A DNA stretch of 5,312 nucleotides, taken from Asaia bogorensis. Its GTDB lineage: Bacteria; Pseudomonadota; Alphaproteobacteria; Acetobacterales; Acetobacteraceae. The translations under genes and the position numbers were made by a program. Below the pieces are notes generated by a model. The model ran no database searches, had not been told where the DNA came from, and saw nothing but the letters and a program-made list of their open reading frames with translations. Positions 1-5,312 of the stretch are shown in pieces. The DNA is taken from contig CAMBXJ010000330.1 of the NCBI GenBank assembly GCA_945871455.1, positions 1 through 5,312 on the forward strand, read 5' to 3'. Positions within the stretch are counted from its first letter, which is position 1; each line of letters opens with the position of its first letter.

Positions 1-215
1 TCGACCGCGGCCACGAAGCGCGGATCGAAGCGGAACCCGGCGGTGTGGCCGTAGGTGACCAGATTATCCGCGATGTACCACTGGGAATGCCGTTGAGAGA
101 TGTCTCCCAGGGTGCGGATCAGCCGGTTCAGCAGGTCCTTGACCTCGGGAATATGCTCCAGGCCGTAGAAGATCTGAGGGACGCGCAGTAACGGCGGGGT
201 GGCACCATCGGGCAT
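1..215 (-). CDS. N-terminal part of an unidentified protein (possibly TylF-like methyltransferase), truncated by the window edge
   Basis: A leftward frame stays open from ATG at 215 to the window edge, giving 71 codons that begin MPDGATPPLLRVPQIFYGLE. A second in-frame ATG lies 15 bases upstream at 230, but the GGAG at about 222-225 on the minus strand sits six bases before the 215 ATG, so 215 is the better start. The visible part has no signal peptide or membrane segment. A stretch reading WYIADNLVTYGH followed by FRFDPRFVAAV resembles, from memory, the region just ahead of the SAM-binding core in TylF/macrocin O-methyltransferase-like proteins (an 'aDNl.t....gF..D.rF' pattern). The SAM-binding residues would lie beyond the window, so the family call is tentative. 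It is divergent from the rightward flavoprotein gene and need not share its function. Confidence is for a real gene; the product is weakly supported. Confidence 0.65.
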   Translation of the reverse strand, partial: MPDGATPPLLRVPQIFYGLEHIPEVKDLLNRLIRTLGDISQRHSQWYIADNLVTYGHTAGFRFDPRFVAAV

Positions 216-324
216 GGAAGTCTCCGGCATTTTGTCAGACCGGCACACGATGGCAGCAATCCATGAACAATTGATTAAACCCAACGATCCGGAGAGGCGA
301 GTCAACGTCGTCCACGAGAAGAAA

Positions 325-393
325 TGGACCAAGCCGCGACCGGTGGTGGCCAAGGCGGAATGGTACGCCGGCGGACTGTATTCCCGCGTTGGC
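325..393 (+). pseudogene. Remnant of an IS1380-family transposase reading frame
   Basis: The frame at 325-393 translates to WTKPRPVVAKAEW followed by YAGGLYSRVG. This closely follows the well-known IS1380 transposase stretch 'W.KPRrVVAKvEWhpGeLYpRVGFIVTN', which in full proteins lies in the DDE catalytic region. The similarity stops abruptly after the RVG: the expected FIVTN is missing, the frame reads LDPL and then ends in TAG at 406-408, and I cannot find the continuation in the other forward frames. The frame is open upstream as far as an ATG at 250 (and beyond), but that part is not recognisable as transposase to me and has no ribosome binding site. The remainder of a usual protein of about 400-450 residues is absent, so this is a dead fragment, not a gene. 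It marks a past insertion or recombination event. Family assignment is by recalled motif, not by a search. Confidence 0.6.
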
Positions 394-403
394 CTCGATC
401 CGC

Positions 404-409
404 TATAGT
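404..409 (+). promoter_or_regulatory. Candidate -10 element upstream of the flavoprotein gene
   Basis: TATAGT matches the sigma-70 -10 consensus at five of six positions and lies about 57 bases before the chosen start at 467. The -35 position at 17-base spacing (381-386, TTCCCG) matches only the first two bases, so the promoter would be weak or need an activator. It lies just past the transposase remnant and overlaps that frame's stop codon. Inferred from pattern only. Confidence 0.3.
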
Positions 410-466
410 GGCGCTGTATTCGTGGACCGGAGAACCCGGCCTATCGGCAGCGGCGGGGGAATGTCA

Positions 467-1639
467 ATGACTGACGAAATTTCCGAACAAGGGCGCGTTT
501 TCCTTGACCGGGCCCGGTCCCTGGAATCGGATATCCTGGCCGCGCGGGCGGAGATGGACCGCGACCGATGCATTCCAGCCCCCCTGGTTCAGCGCCTGCG
601 CGACGCCGAAATGTTCCATCTGTGGCTTCCGCGTTCGATCGGTGGCCCGCAACTGCACCCTGTCGACTTCATCGCGGTGATCGAGGAACTGTCCCGCGCC
701 GATGGCTCCGTTGGCTGGTGCGCGGCCAATGCCAGCGTAAACAGCATGATCAGTGGCAGCCTGCCCGAAGCGTCCACGCGGCATATGTACAGCGACCGCG
801 CGGTCGGTTGCGGGTCCCTCCTGCCCGGCGGCAAGGCCGTCGTGGTGCCTGGCGGGTATCGGCTCAGCGGCCGCTGGAACTATGCCACGGGCATCGTGCA
901 TAGCGGATGGATGACGGCCAACAGCGTCATCATGGAAAACGGCGCGCCGCGCCTGACCGAGGCCAAGACACCGGAATTGCGGTTCCTGTTCATTCCCGTC
1001 GACCAGGGGACGATCATCGACGCCTGGGATGTCAGCGGGATGCGCGGGACCGGCAGCCATGATTTCGAGGTGCATGACCTGTTCGTGCCGGACGATCTGA
1101 CCACACCGACCTTCGTCAATACACCGATGCATCCCGGGACGTTGTATCAGGTTCCGCGCATGAGCCTGTTCACCGTCGCCATCGGATCCGTGCCGCTGGG
1201 CATCGCACGCTCGGCCTTGGATTCTCTTGTCGCGCTCGCACAGGACAAGGTGCCGATGGGCGCGGCGGCGCCATTGCGGGAGAAGGTCACCGCCCAGATC
1301 GCGGCAGGCCAGGCGGAGGCGCTGCTGCGAGCCGCGCGGGCGGGGCTGGTGGCGGCGGTCAACCGGATGTGGGAGGAAGTGGACGCCGGGAAGCCGCCGT
1401 CCCTCGATAGCCGGGGCGCGGTCAGGCTCGCGGCAACCTTCGCGACCGAGGCCAGCGCGCGGGTGGTCGATCTGGTGCAAAACGCGGCCGGTGGCAGTGC
1501 GCTGTTCGAAAGCGGCCGCATCGCGCGCTGCTTCCGCGACGTGCACGCGGCGACCTCGCATATCGGCCTGCACACCAACAACTACGAGGCCTGTGGACGT
1601 TTCTTGTTCGGGATGGACCCGGGCACCCCTCGGTTCTGA
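467..1639 (+). CDS. Acyl-CoA dehydrogenase-superfamily flavoprotein, probably a flavin-dependent monooxygenase-like (HsaA/DszC-type) enzyme
   Basis: This is a complete 390-residue cytosolic protein, the usual length for the superfamily (about 380-410). The start at 467 (MTDEISEQGR) is chosen because GGGGGA at 455-460 lies six bases before it; ATG 461 would touch that site, and the frame's TTG at 389 has no support. The N-terminal helical domain (about 1-115) includes VIEELSRADGSVGWCAAN at 71-88. The beta domain has the flavin-contacting signature RLSGRWNYATG (132-142) and WDVSGMRGTGSHDFEVHDLF (187-206), typical of the superfamily. The C-terminal helical domain (about 230-390) ends with GGSALFESGRIARCFRDVHA (342-361) and a following SHIGLH. 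That 'RDvhA...H' ending is known from the HsaA/DszC/HpaB-like branch, which hydroxylates substrates using reduced flavin supplied by a partner reductase; I do not see the C-terminal YEGT-like segment of classical dehydrogenases. It could still be an atypical acyl-CoA dehydrogenase. The substrate is unknown. The gene stands alone on its strand and converges on the ligase gene. Confidence 0.9.
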   Translation: MTDEISEQGRVFLDRARSLESDILAARAEMDRDRCIPAPLVQRLRDAEMFHLWLPRSIGGPQLHPVDFIAVIEELSRADGSVGWCAANASVNSMISGSLPEASTRHMYSDRAVGCGSLLPGGKAVVVPGGYRLSGRWNYATGIVHSGWMTANSVIMENGAPRLTEAKTPELRFLFIPVDQGTIIDAWDVSGMRGTGSHDFEVHDLFVPDDLTTPTFVNTPMHPGTLYQVPRMSLFTVAIGSVPLGIARSALDSLVALAQDKVPMGAAAPLREKVTAQIAAGQAEALLRAARAGLVAAVNRMWEEVDAGKPPSLDSRGAVRLAATFATEASARVVDLVQNAAGGSALFESGRIARCFRDVHAATSHIGLHTNNYEACGRFLFGMDPGTPRF

Positions 1640-1650
1640 AGCGGCGGCGT

Positions 1651-1682
1651 GGTGTACCGGGGGCCTTGCCGGCGAGCACACC
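1651..1682. terminator. Possible hairpin between convergent genes
   Basis: In the 64-base gap between the two convergent stop codons, GGTGT (1651-1655) can pair with ACACC (1678-1682), and a CCGG/CCGG pair nests inside. There is no T-run on either side, so this is not a classical intrinsic terminator. It might act as a weak bidirectional transcription barrier or stabilise the 3' ends. Confidence 0.25.
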
Positions 1683-1703
1683 CAGCGCCTGGCCTCTGAC
1701 TGC

Positions 1704-3263
1704 CTATGCCAATGCCGGCCCGCCGAAGTTCTGGCGCAGCGTGGGCTTGTGGATCTTGCCGGCGGCATTGCGGGGGAGGGCATCAGTGAACATGACATCG
1801 TGCGGCAGCTTGTAGCGGGCAAGCTGGCCAGCACAGTGGGTCAGCACGTCTTCCACTGACAAGTTGGCATCCGGCTTCGCCACCACGATGGCGCGCCCGA
1901 CCTCCCCCCAGCGGGCGCTCGGAACGCCGATCACCGCAGCCTCAACCACGTTTGGCAGGCGCGACAGCACGTTCTCCACCTCGGCGGGGTACACGTTCTC
2001 GCCACCCGAAATGTACATGTCCTTCCAGCGATCGACGATGAAGAAGTAGCCCTCCGTGTCGCGCGTGGCGGCGTCGCCGGTGCGCAGCCACCCGTCGACG
2101 AAGGCCGCTGCCGTGGCTTCGGGGTTGTTCCAGTAGCCCGGGGTAATGGAAGGACCGCGCGCCCAGATTTCGCCCACTGTGCTGTCTTCTATGTCATGCC
2201 CGTCGGCGTCGACCAGGCGAAGCTCGACATGCAATGTGGGTTTGCCCACGCTACCGATCTTGCGCACCGCATCGGCCTGATCGAGATAGGTTACGACGGG
2301 ATCTGTCTCGGTCATGCCGTAGGCTTGGATGAGCATGACGCCTTGCTTATGCCAGGCCTCGATGACTGACAACGGCGGTGACGCGGCGGCAACACAAGCA
2401 TGCGCGAGCCGGGAGAGATCGGTTCTGGCGAAGTCCGGATGCTGGGCAGCGAACTGGTAGTGTGCCGGCGCGCCGAAAAATAGGTTGATGCCGAGGTCGG
2501 GATCGCCCAACGCGCGGAGCGCCGCACCCGGGTCGAAGGCTGGCATGACCACCACTGTGCCGCCGGCGTGAAAGACCGGGTTGGAATAGACGTTGAGGCC
2601 GGCGATGTGGAACAGCGGCAGCGCACACAAATGCACTGAGTGGTGGGAGATTTTCACGATCGCGCTGAAATTCACAGCGTTGAACAGGTTCATGGCGTAG
2701 GGGATCATCACCCCCTTGGGCAGGCCGGTGGTGCCCGATGTGTAGAGGATGGCCGCCACATCGTGCAGCGCCATCTCTGCCCGTCGCGCGAGGCGCTGGC
2801 CGCCCGTTGCTGCCCGGACGAACGCGGTGTCCTGGCCAATGCTGACGAGCCGCGTGGCGTTGCCATCAGGAGCGGCTTGTTCGGCGAGCGCCGCGAAAGC
2901 GTCATCGTGCAGCAACAACTTCGGCGTGCAGTTGGCCAGGATCGCCCGCAGCTCTGGGGCCGCGAGGCGAATGTTGAGCGGCACGAAGATCGCGCCAACC
3001 CGAAAGCAGGCGAACTGTATGGCGAAGACGTCGACGCTGGCTTGAGCCAGCACCGCCACACGCTCACCCATGCCGATGCCACATCTGTCGGCCAAATAGG
3101 CGGCAATGGCATCAATGCGGTCGTGGAAGGCGCTGTAGGTGAAGCGGGCGCCGCTGCCCAGGTCGATGGCGGCGATTGCCTCCGGTCGGCGAAGCGCGTG
3201 ATTGGCGATCCAGTCGTAGTGGCGCAGGACGGTGCCTTGCATGGCTGTTGCATCTCCTGGCAT
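1704..3263 (-). CDS. AMP-forming acyl-CoA ligase (fatty acid/aromatic acid-CoA ligase family)
   Basis: This is a complete 519-residue member of the ANL adenylating family, of ordinary length. It activates a carboxylic acid with ATP to an acyl-adenylate and then transfers the acyl group to coenzyme A, in the cytoplasm. The motifs are intact and in order: the phosphate-binding loop LYTSGTTGLPKG (173-184), LPLFHIAGLN (215-224), YGMTE (315-319), GWLRTGD (391-397), the hinge region DRWKDMYISGGENVYP (411-426), and LPRNAAGK (496-503), whose Lys503 is the expected catalytic lysine. The start at 3263 is preceded on the minus strand by GAGAGGAG five bases upstream, a strong ribosome binding site; the next ATG at 3242 is poorly spaced. 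It is a single-gene leftward unit, divergent from the CoA-transferase gene and convergent with the flavoprotein gene. Nothing visible fixes the substrate: long- or medium-chain fatty, cyclic or aromatic acids are all possible. All key residues are present, so it should be active. Confidence 0.93.
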   Translation of the reverse strand: MPGDATAMQGTVLRHYDWIANHALRRPEAIAAIDLGSGARFTYSAFHDRIDAIAAYLADRCGIGMGERVAVLAQASVDVFAIQFACFRVGAIFVPLNIRLAAPELRAILANCTPKLLLHDDAFAALAEQAAPDGNATRLVSIGQDTAFVRAATGGQRLARRAEMALHDVAAILYTSGTTGLPKGVMIPYAMNLFNAVNFSAIVKISHHSVHLCALPLFHIAGLNVYSNPVFHAGGTVVVMPAFDPGAALRALGDPDLGINLFFGAPAHYQFAAQHPDFARTDLSRLAHACVAAASPPLSVIEAWHKQGVMLIQAYGMTETDPVVTYLDQADAVRKIGSVGKPTLHVELRLVDADGHDIEDSTVGEIWARGPSITPGYWNNPEATAAAFVDGWLRTGDAATRDTEGYFFIVDRWKDMYISGGENVYPAEVENVLSRLPNVVEAAVIGVPSARWGEVGRAIVVAKPDANLSVEDVLTHCAGQLARYKLPHDVMFTDALPRNAAGKIHKPTLRQNFGGPALA

Positions 3264-3689
3264 TGGTGCTCCTCTCCGTCAGTGACTGCGCACCGCTCGC
3301 GCCTGGCGGCAGCACGCGGTGAGGGTCGCGACGTTCTATTTTGCCGTACGTCAACTCTAGCAGCGACTACTTGGGCAGGCGCCGCAGTGTCGAATCCCGC
3401 GCTGCCTTTCCGACGAATTGTGGTCGGTGTCACCGTAAGTGGATCGCCTCCCGCGGGCAACCTGCAACGTCGATGTTGATCTTCCGGCTCATTTGCGCGC
3501 GACGAGAGATGAGGGATGGCCGATGCGCGCCTGGAAGCCGCCCATCAGTGCCGGAACCATCATCGAACGGCGGAGGCTTCGGGAAAATTGTGTCTGCAAC
3601 CTGTGGCTTCTCTGGAATCTGGCGGAATGCTAACGTTCGTGCAGTCCCGGAGGCTCATCTGGGCAATGTCAACCAGGGAGAGTCCGTCG
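3264..3689. other. 426-bp divergent intergenic region between ligase and CoA-transferase genes
   Basis: No convincing gene lies here. It contains the ligase ribosome binding site, a TAGAAC hexamer on the minus strand (3338-3333) that could be part of a ligase -10 element, and an imperfect palindrome at 3341-3354. I found no well-spaced -35/-10 pair for the rightward transferase gene. A short rightward frame from ATG 3523 to TAA 3633 (36 residues, starting MRAWKPPISA) has a GAGGGA site six bases ahead but resembles nothing I know. The transferase frame is also open through much of the region, back to 3516, with GGAGG at 3649-3653 ahead of a possible alternative start at 3666. The length is generous for two divergent promoters plus regulator sites. 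Confidence 0.6.
3341..3354. promoter_or_regulatory. Imperfect palindrome, candidate repressor operator
   Basis: The sequence TTGCCGTACGTCAA reads as TTG-N-CGTACG-N-CAA: 12 of 14 bases are two-fold symmetric, with one mismatched pair. It lies 78 bases upstream of the ligase start on the minus strand and directly beside the minus-strand hexamer TAGAAC (3338-3333), a four-of-six match to a -10 element. A dimeric repressor of the TetR, GntR or MerR type bound here could block the ligase promoter. No regulator gene is in the window, so the regulator is unknown. The symmetry is seen directly; the role is inferred. Confidence 0.35.
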
Positions 3690-5024
3690 ATGTCTGCTCG
3701 GCACGAAGGGAAGAATCCTCAACACATCACGGCAGCGGCGGCCGCCGGGCTCGTTACTTCGGGAATGTGGCTCGATTTCGGGTTCGGGGTTTGCCAGCCC
3801 GATGTGTTCGATGCGGCGCTCGCGGCACGGGCGCACGAACTAAAAGGGGTCAAGATCCGAAGCTGCATTACGCTCCGACCGCGCGCCCATCACGCCGCCG
3901 ATCCCACCGGCGAGAGAATCCTGAGCCTGAACTGGCACTTCAGCGGCTACGACCGCCGTCAGCATGATGCTGGGCGGTGCAACTATCTCCCGCTCAATCT
4001 CGGCGAATGGCCGGACCTTTACCGCCGCTTCGTCGACCGGGTGGACATCGGCATTATTCAGGTCCGCCCGAAGGATGAAAACGGCTTCTACAACTTTTCG
4101 GCAGCCGCGTCGTATCACCGGGCACTGGTCGAGAAAGCGCAAATTGTCATTGTGGAAGTCAACCCAAGTCTGCCCCATTGCTTTGGGCAGGAAAACGCGG
4201 TGCACGAGAGCGAGGTCGATTTCGTCATCGACGGCGATGGCCGGCCGGCAGCCGAGCTACCAGGGGCCATCACGACAGATGTTGACCTCGCCATTGCGCG
4301 CCTGGTCGCCGCGGAGATCAAGGACGGGGATTGCCTGCAAATCGGCATCGGTGGCTTGCCAAATGCCGTGTGCCAGGCCCTTGCGCAGGCCGGCGTAAAG
4401 GATCTCGGAATCAACACCGAGATGCTGGTGGACGGATTGATGGAACTCGTGAAGGCTGGTGCGGCCACGGGGTCTCGCAAGCAGGTCGATGTGGGGAAGG
4501 CAGTCTATGCCTTCGCCATCGGTTCGCGCGAACTCTACGACTTCATTGATGGCAACCCCGCCTTTGAGACGCGAGCCGTGGACTACACGAACTTGCCGCA
4601 TTCCGTGGCGCGCAACGACAATGTCGTCGCGGTCAACAGCACCGGGCAAATGGATCTGCAAGGTCAGGCGGCGTCGGAATCCTCCGGTCACCGGCATTTC
4701 AGTGGCACCGGCGGGAGGCTCGGCTTCGTGCGCGCGGCTTATCAGTCCAAGGGCGGCCGAGCGTTCCTGTGCATGCCGTCAACCCATGAGAGAGGCGGTG
4801 TGCGCAAAAGCCGCGTCGTCGTCGATCTTCCCGGCGGGACCATCGTTACGGTTCCCCGGACGGACGTCATGTATGCCGTGACCGAATACGGCATGGTCTG
4901 CCTGAAAGGGAAGTCCGTGGCTGAGCGCGCCAAGGCGATGATCACCATCGCCCATCCTGATTTTCGCGAGGAACTGGAGCGGGATGCCTACACCAACGGC
5001 CTTATCCCGCGCGGGTATTTCTGA
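3690..5024 (+). CDS. Family I CoA-transferase (4-hydroxybutyrate / butyryl-CoA:acetate CoA-transferase-like; acetyl-CoA hydrolase/transferase family)
   Basis: The 444-residue product moves coenzyme A between an acyl-CoA and a free carboxylic acid through a glutamyl-CoA thioester. Near the N-terminus LDFGFGVCQPDVFDAALAAR (28-47) matches the family's opening. In the C-terminal half GGLPNAV (221-227) is the expected oxyanion-forming loop and INTEM (241-245) carries the expected catalytic Glu244. MDLQGQAASES (321-331), then SGTGGRLGFVRAAYQSKGGR (338-357) and VTEYGMVCLKGKSV (397-410) are further family signatures. The start at 3690 is preferred: AGGGAG at 3675-3680 lies nine bases ahead, and the length then fits the usual 430-450 residues. 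Upstream in-frame ATGs at 3666 (GGAGG twelve bases ahead), 3627 and 3516 would add residues with no family counterpart. The family is common in short-chain acid metabolism; the true CoA donor and acceptor are not readable here. It is transcribed away from the ligase and towards the truncated right-edge gene. Confidence 0.9.
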   Translation: MSARHEGKNPQHITAAAAAGLVTSGMWLDFGFGVCQPDVFDAALAARAHELKGVKIRSCITLRPRAHHAADPTGERILSLNWHFSGYDRRQHDAGRCNYLPLNLGEWPDLYRRFVDRVDIGIIQVRPKDENGFYNFSAAASYHRALVEKAQIVIVEVNPSLPHCFGQENAVHESEVDFVIDGDGRPAAELPGAITTDVDLAIARLVAAEIKDGDCLQIGIGGLPNAVCQALAQAGVKDLGINTEMLVDGLMELVKAGAATGSRKQVDVGKAVYAFAIGSRELYDFIDGNPAFETRAVDYTNLPHSVARNDNVVAVNSTGQMDLQGQAASESSGHRHFSGTGGRLGFVRAAYQSKGGRAFLCMPSTHERGGVRKSRVVVDLPGGTIVTVPRTDVMYAVTEYGMVCLKGKSVAERAKAMITIAHPDFREELERDAYTNGLIPRGYF

Positions 5025-5220
5025 CGGCATGGAACCCACGATCACCGCGGCCGGCCCGATGTTGAGCTTTGCTGTCGGTACTAGGTCGCGCTGGCAGAAT
5101 GCAGCGGGAGAACCGATTCCAGATCGCGACGGACAGGGCACATTTTCCGCGACCACGGCAACCACCGACCGGTCAGACCCGACGCGGGCGCCATCCGGGC
5201 GTTGACAGCGTGGGGATGTC

Positions 5221-5249
5221 TTGACCCGCACGACCCCGGCGCTTAGGTG
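5221..5249 (+). promoter_or_regulatory. Weak candidate promoter for the right-edge gene
   Basis: TTGACC (5221-5226) matches the -35 consensus at five of six positions and is followed after exactly 17 bases by TAGGTG (5244-5249), which matches the -10 consensus only in its first two bases. Transcription would begin about 20 bases before the start codon at 5277. The remaining gap from 5025 to 5220 shows no gene or terminator that I can support. Confidence 0.2.
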
Positions 5250-5276
5250 TGTTTTCGCAAGATCATGGAGGTCACG

Positions 5277-5312
5277 ATGGACAGTGCCATCGAACTGAAG
5301 GCGTTCTGGCAG
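5277..5312 (+). CDS. N-terminus of an unidentified protein, truncated by the window edge
   Basis: An open frame begins at ATG 5277 and reads MDSAIELKAFWQ up to the window end. GGAGGT at 5267-5272 lies four bases ahead, a near-ideal ribosome binding site. An in-frame ATG at 5265 would add four residues (MEVT), but it overlaps the ribosome binding site and lacks one of its own. Twelve codons are too few to assign a family. A charged helix leading to 'lkaFWq' is a common opening of small HpaC-type flavin reductases ('FW.alG.ra'), which would fit the monooxygenase-like gene at the left, but this is a guess. It lies 252 bases after the CoA-transferase stop on the same strand and may or may not be co-transcribed with it. 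Confidence 0.6.
   Translation, partial: MDSAIELKAFWQ

Noticed and set aside
250..408. A small intact gene encoding a 52-residue protein
   Set aside because: There is no ribosome binding site before ATG 250, and its C-terminal half matches an internal transposase segment, so it is better explained as a relic.
389..466. N-terminal extension of the flavoprotein from the TTG at 389
   Set aside because: The extra residues do not fit the family, and GGGGGA at 455-460 points to the start at 467 (or 461).
464..1834. A 456-residue open frame on the minus strand opposite the flavoprotein gene
   Set aside because: It is rich in R, H, P and A, resembles no family, and is a typical antisense shadow of a GC-rich gene; the plus-strand protein has clear family motifs throughout.
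3349..3354. Minus-strand TTGACG as a -35 element for the ligase
   Set aside because: The only reasonable -10 hexamer (TAGAAC, 3338-3333) is just 10 bases away, and the position at 17 bases reads TCGCGA.
2640..3479. A 279-residue rightward frame opposite the ligase gene
   Set aside because: The opposite strand carries an intact acyl-CoA ligase with all motifs; this frame has no recognisable domain or ribosome binding site.
5167..5174. Perfect 8-base palindrome GACCGGTC as an operator
   Set aside because: It is short, the symmetry breaks immediately outside it, and such sites are frequent by chance in GC-rich DNA.
5059..5205. A short rightward frame after the CoA-transferase stop
   Set aside because: It has no clear ribosome binding site and no recognisable sequence; it is the tail of an out-of-frame shadow of the transferase gene.
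5202..5230. A perfect TTGACA (5202-5207) as a -35 element
   Set aside because: At a 17-base spacing the -10 position reads CCCGCA, and no acceptable hexamer lies at 16 or 18 bases.

Overview
The window comes from a GC-rich bacterial chromosome or large replicon, most likely a proteobacterium with a broad acid- or aromatic-degrading metabolism. Supporting signs are strong G/C preference at third codon positions, Shine-Dalgarno sites of the GGAG type, and the gene content: an acyl-CoA dehydrogenase/flavin monooxygenase-like protein, an AMP-forming acyl-CoA ligase and a family I CoA-transferase. The sequence does not fix the genus; an alpha- or betaproteobacterium is the best inference.

Layout from left to right. 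Positions 1-215 hold the 5' end of a leftward gene that is cut by the window edge; its N-terminus weakly resembles TylF/macrocin O-methyltransferase-like proteins. Positions 216-466 form a divergent gap containing a short remnant of an IS1380-type transposase reading frame (about 325-393), immediately followed by a good -10 hexamer (TATAGT, 404-409). Positions 467-1639 (+) encode a complete 390-residue acyl-CoA dehydrogenase-superfamily protein that looks more like the HsaA/DszC flavin-dependent oxygenase branch than a classical dehydrogenase. It converges, across a 64-bp gap with a GC-rich hairpin, on a leftward 519-residue acyl-CoA ligase (1704-3263, -). A 426-bp divergent region with a 14-bp imperfect palindrome (3341-3354) separates the ligase from a rightward family I CoA-transferase of the 4-hydroxybutyrate/butyryl-CoA:acetate type (3690-5024, +). 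After a 252-bp gap a further rightward gene begins at 5277 (or 5265) and runs off the window.

Working model (inference): the ligase and the CoA-transferase are two alternative ways to load an organic acid onto CoA, and the flavoprotein oxidises or hydroxylates the acid, its CoA ester or a related ring compound. The truncated gene at the right edge has an N-terminus that could suit a small flavin reductase, which would pair naturally with a two-component monooxygenase, but only 12 to 16 codons are visible. The substrate cannot be read from this window. There is no rRNA, tRNA, CRISPR array or complete mobile element. I do not see a clearly new type of system; the most interesting points are the unassigned small catabolic cluster, the transposase scar next to a likely promoter, and the palindromic candidate operator between the divergent ligase and transferase genes.
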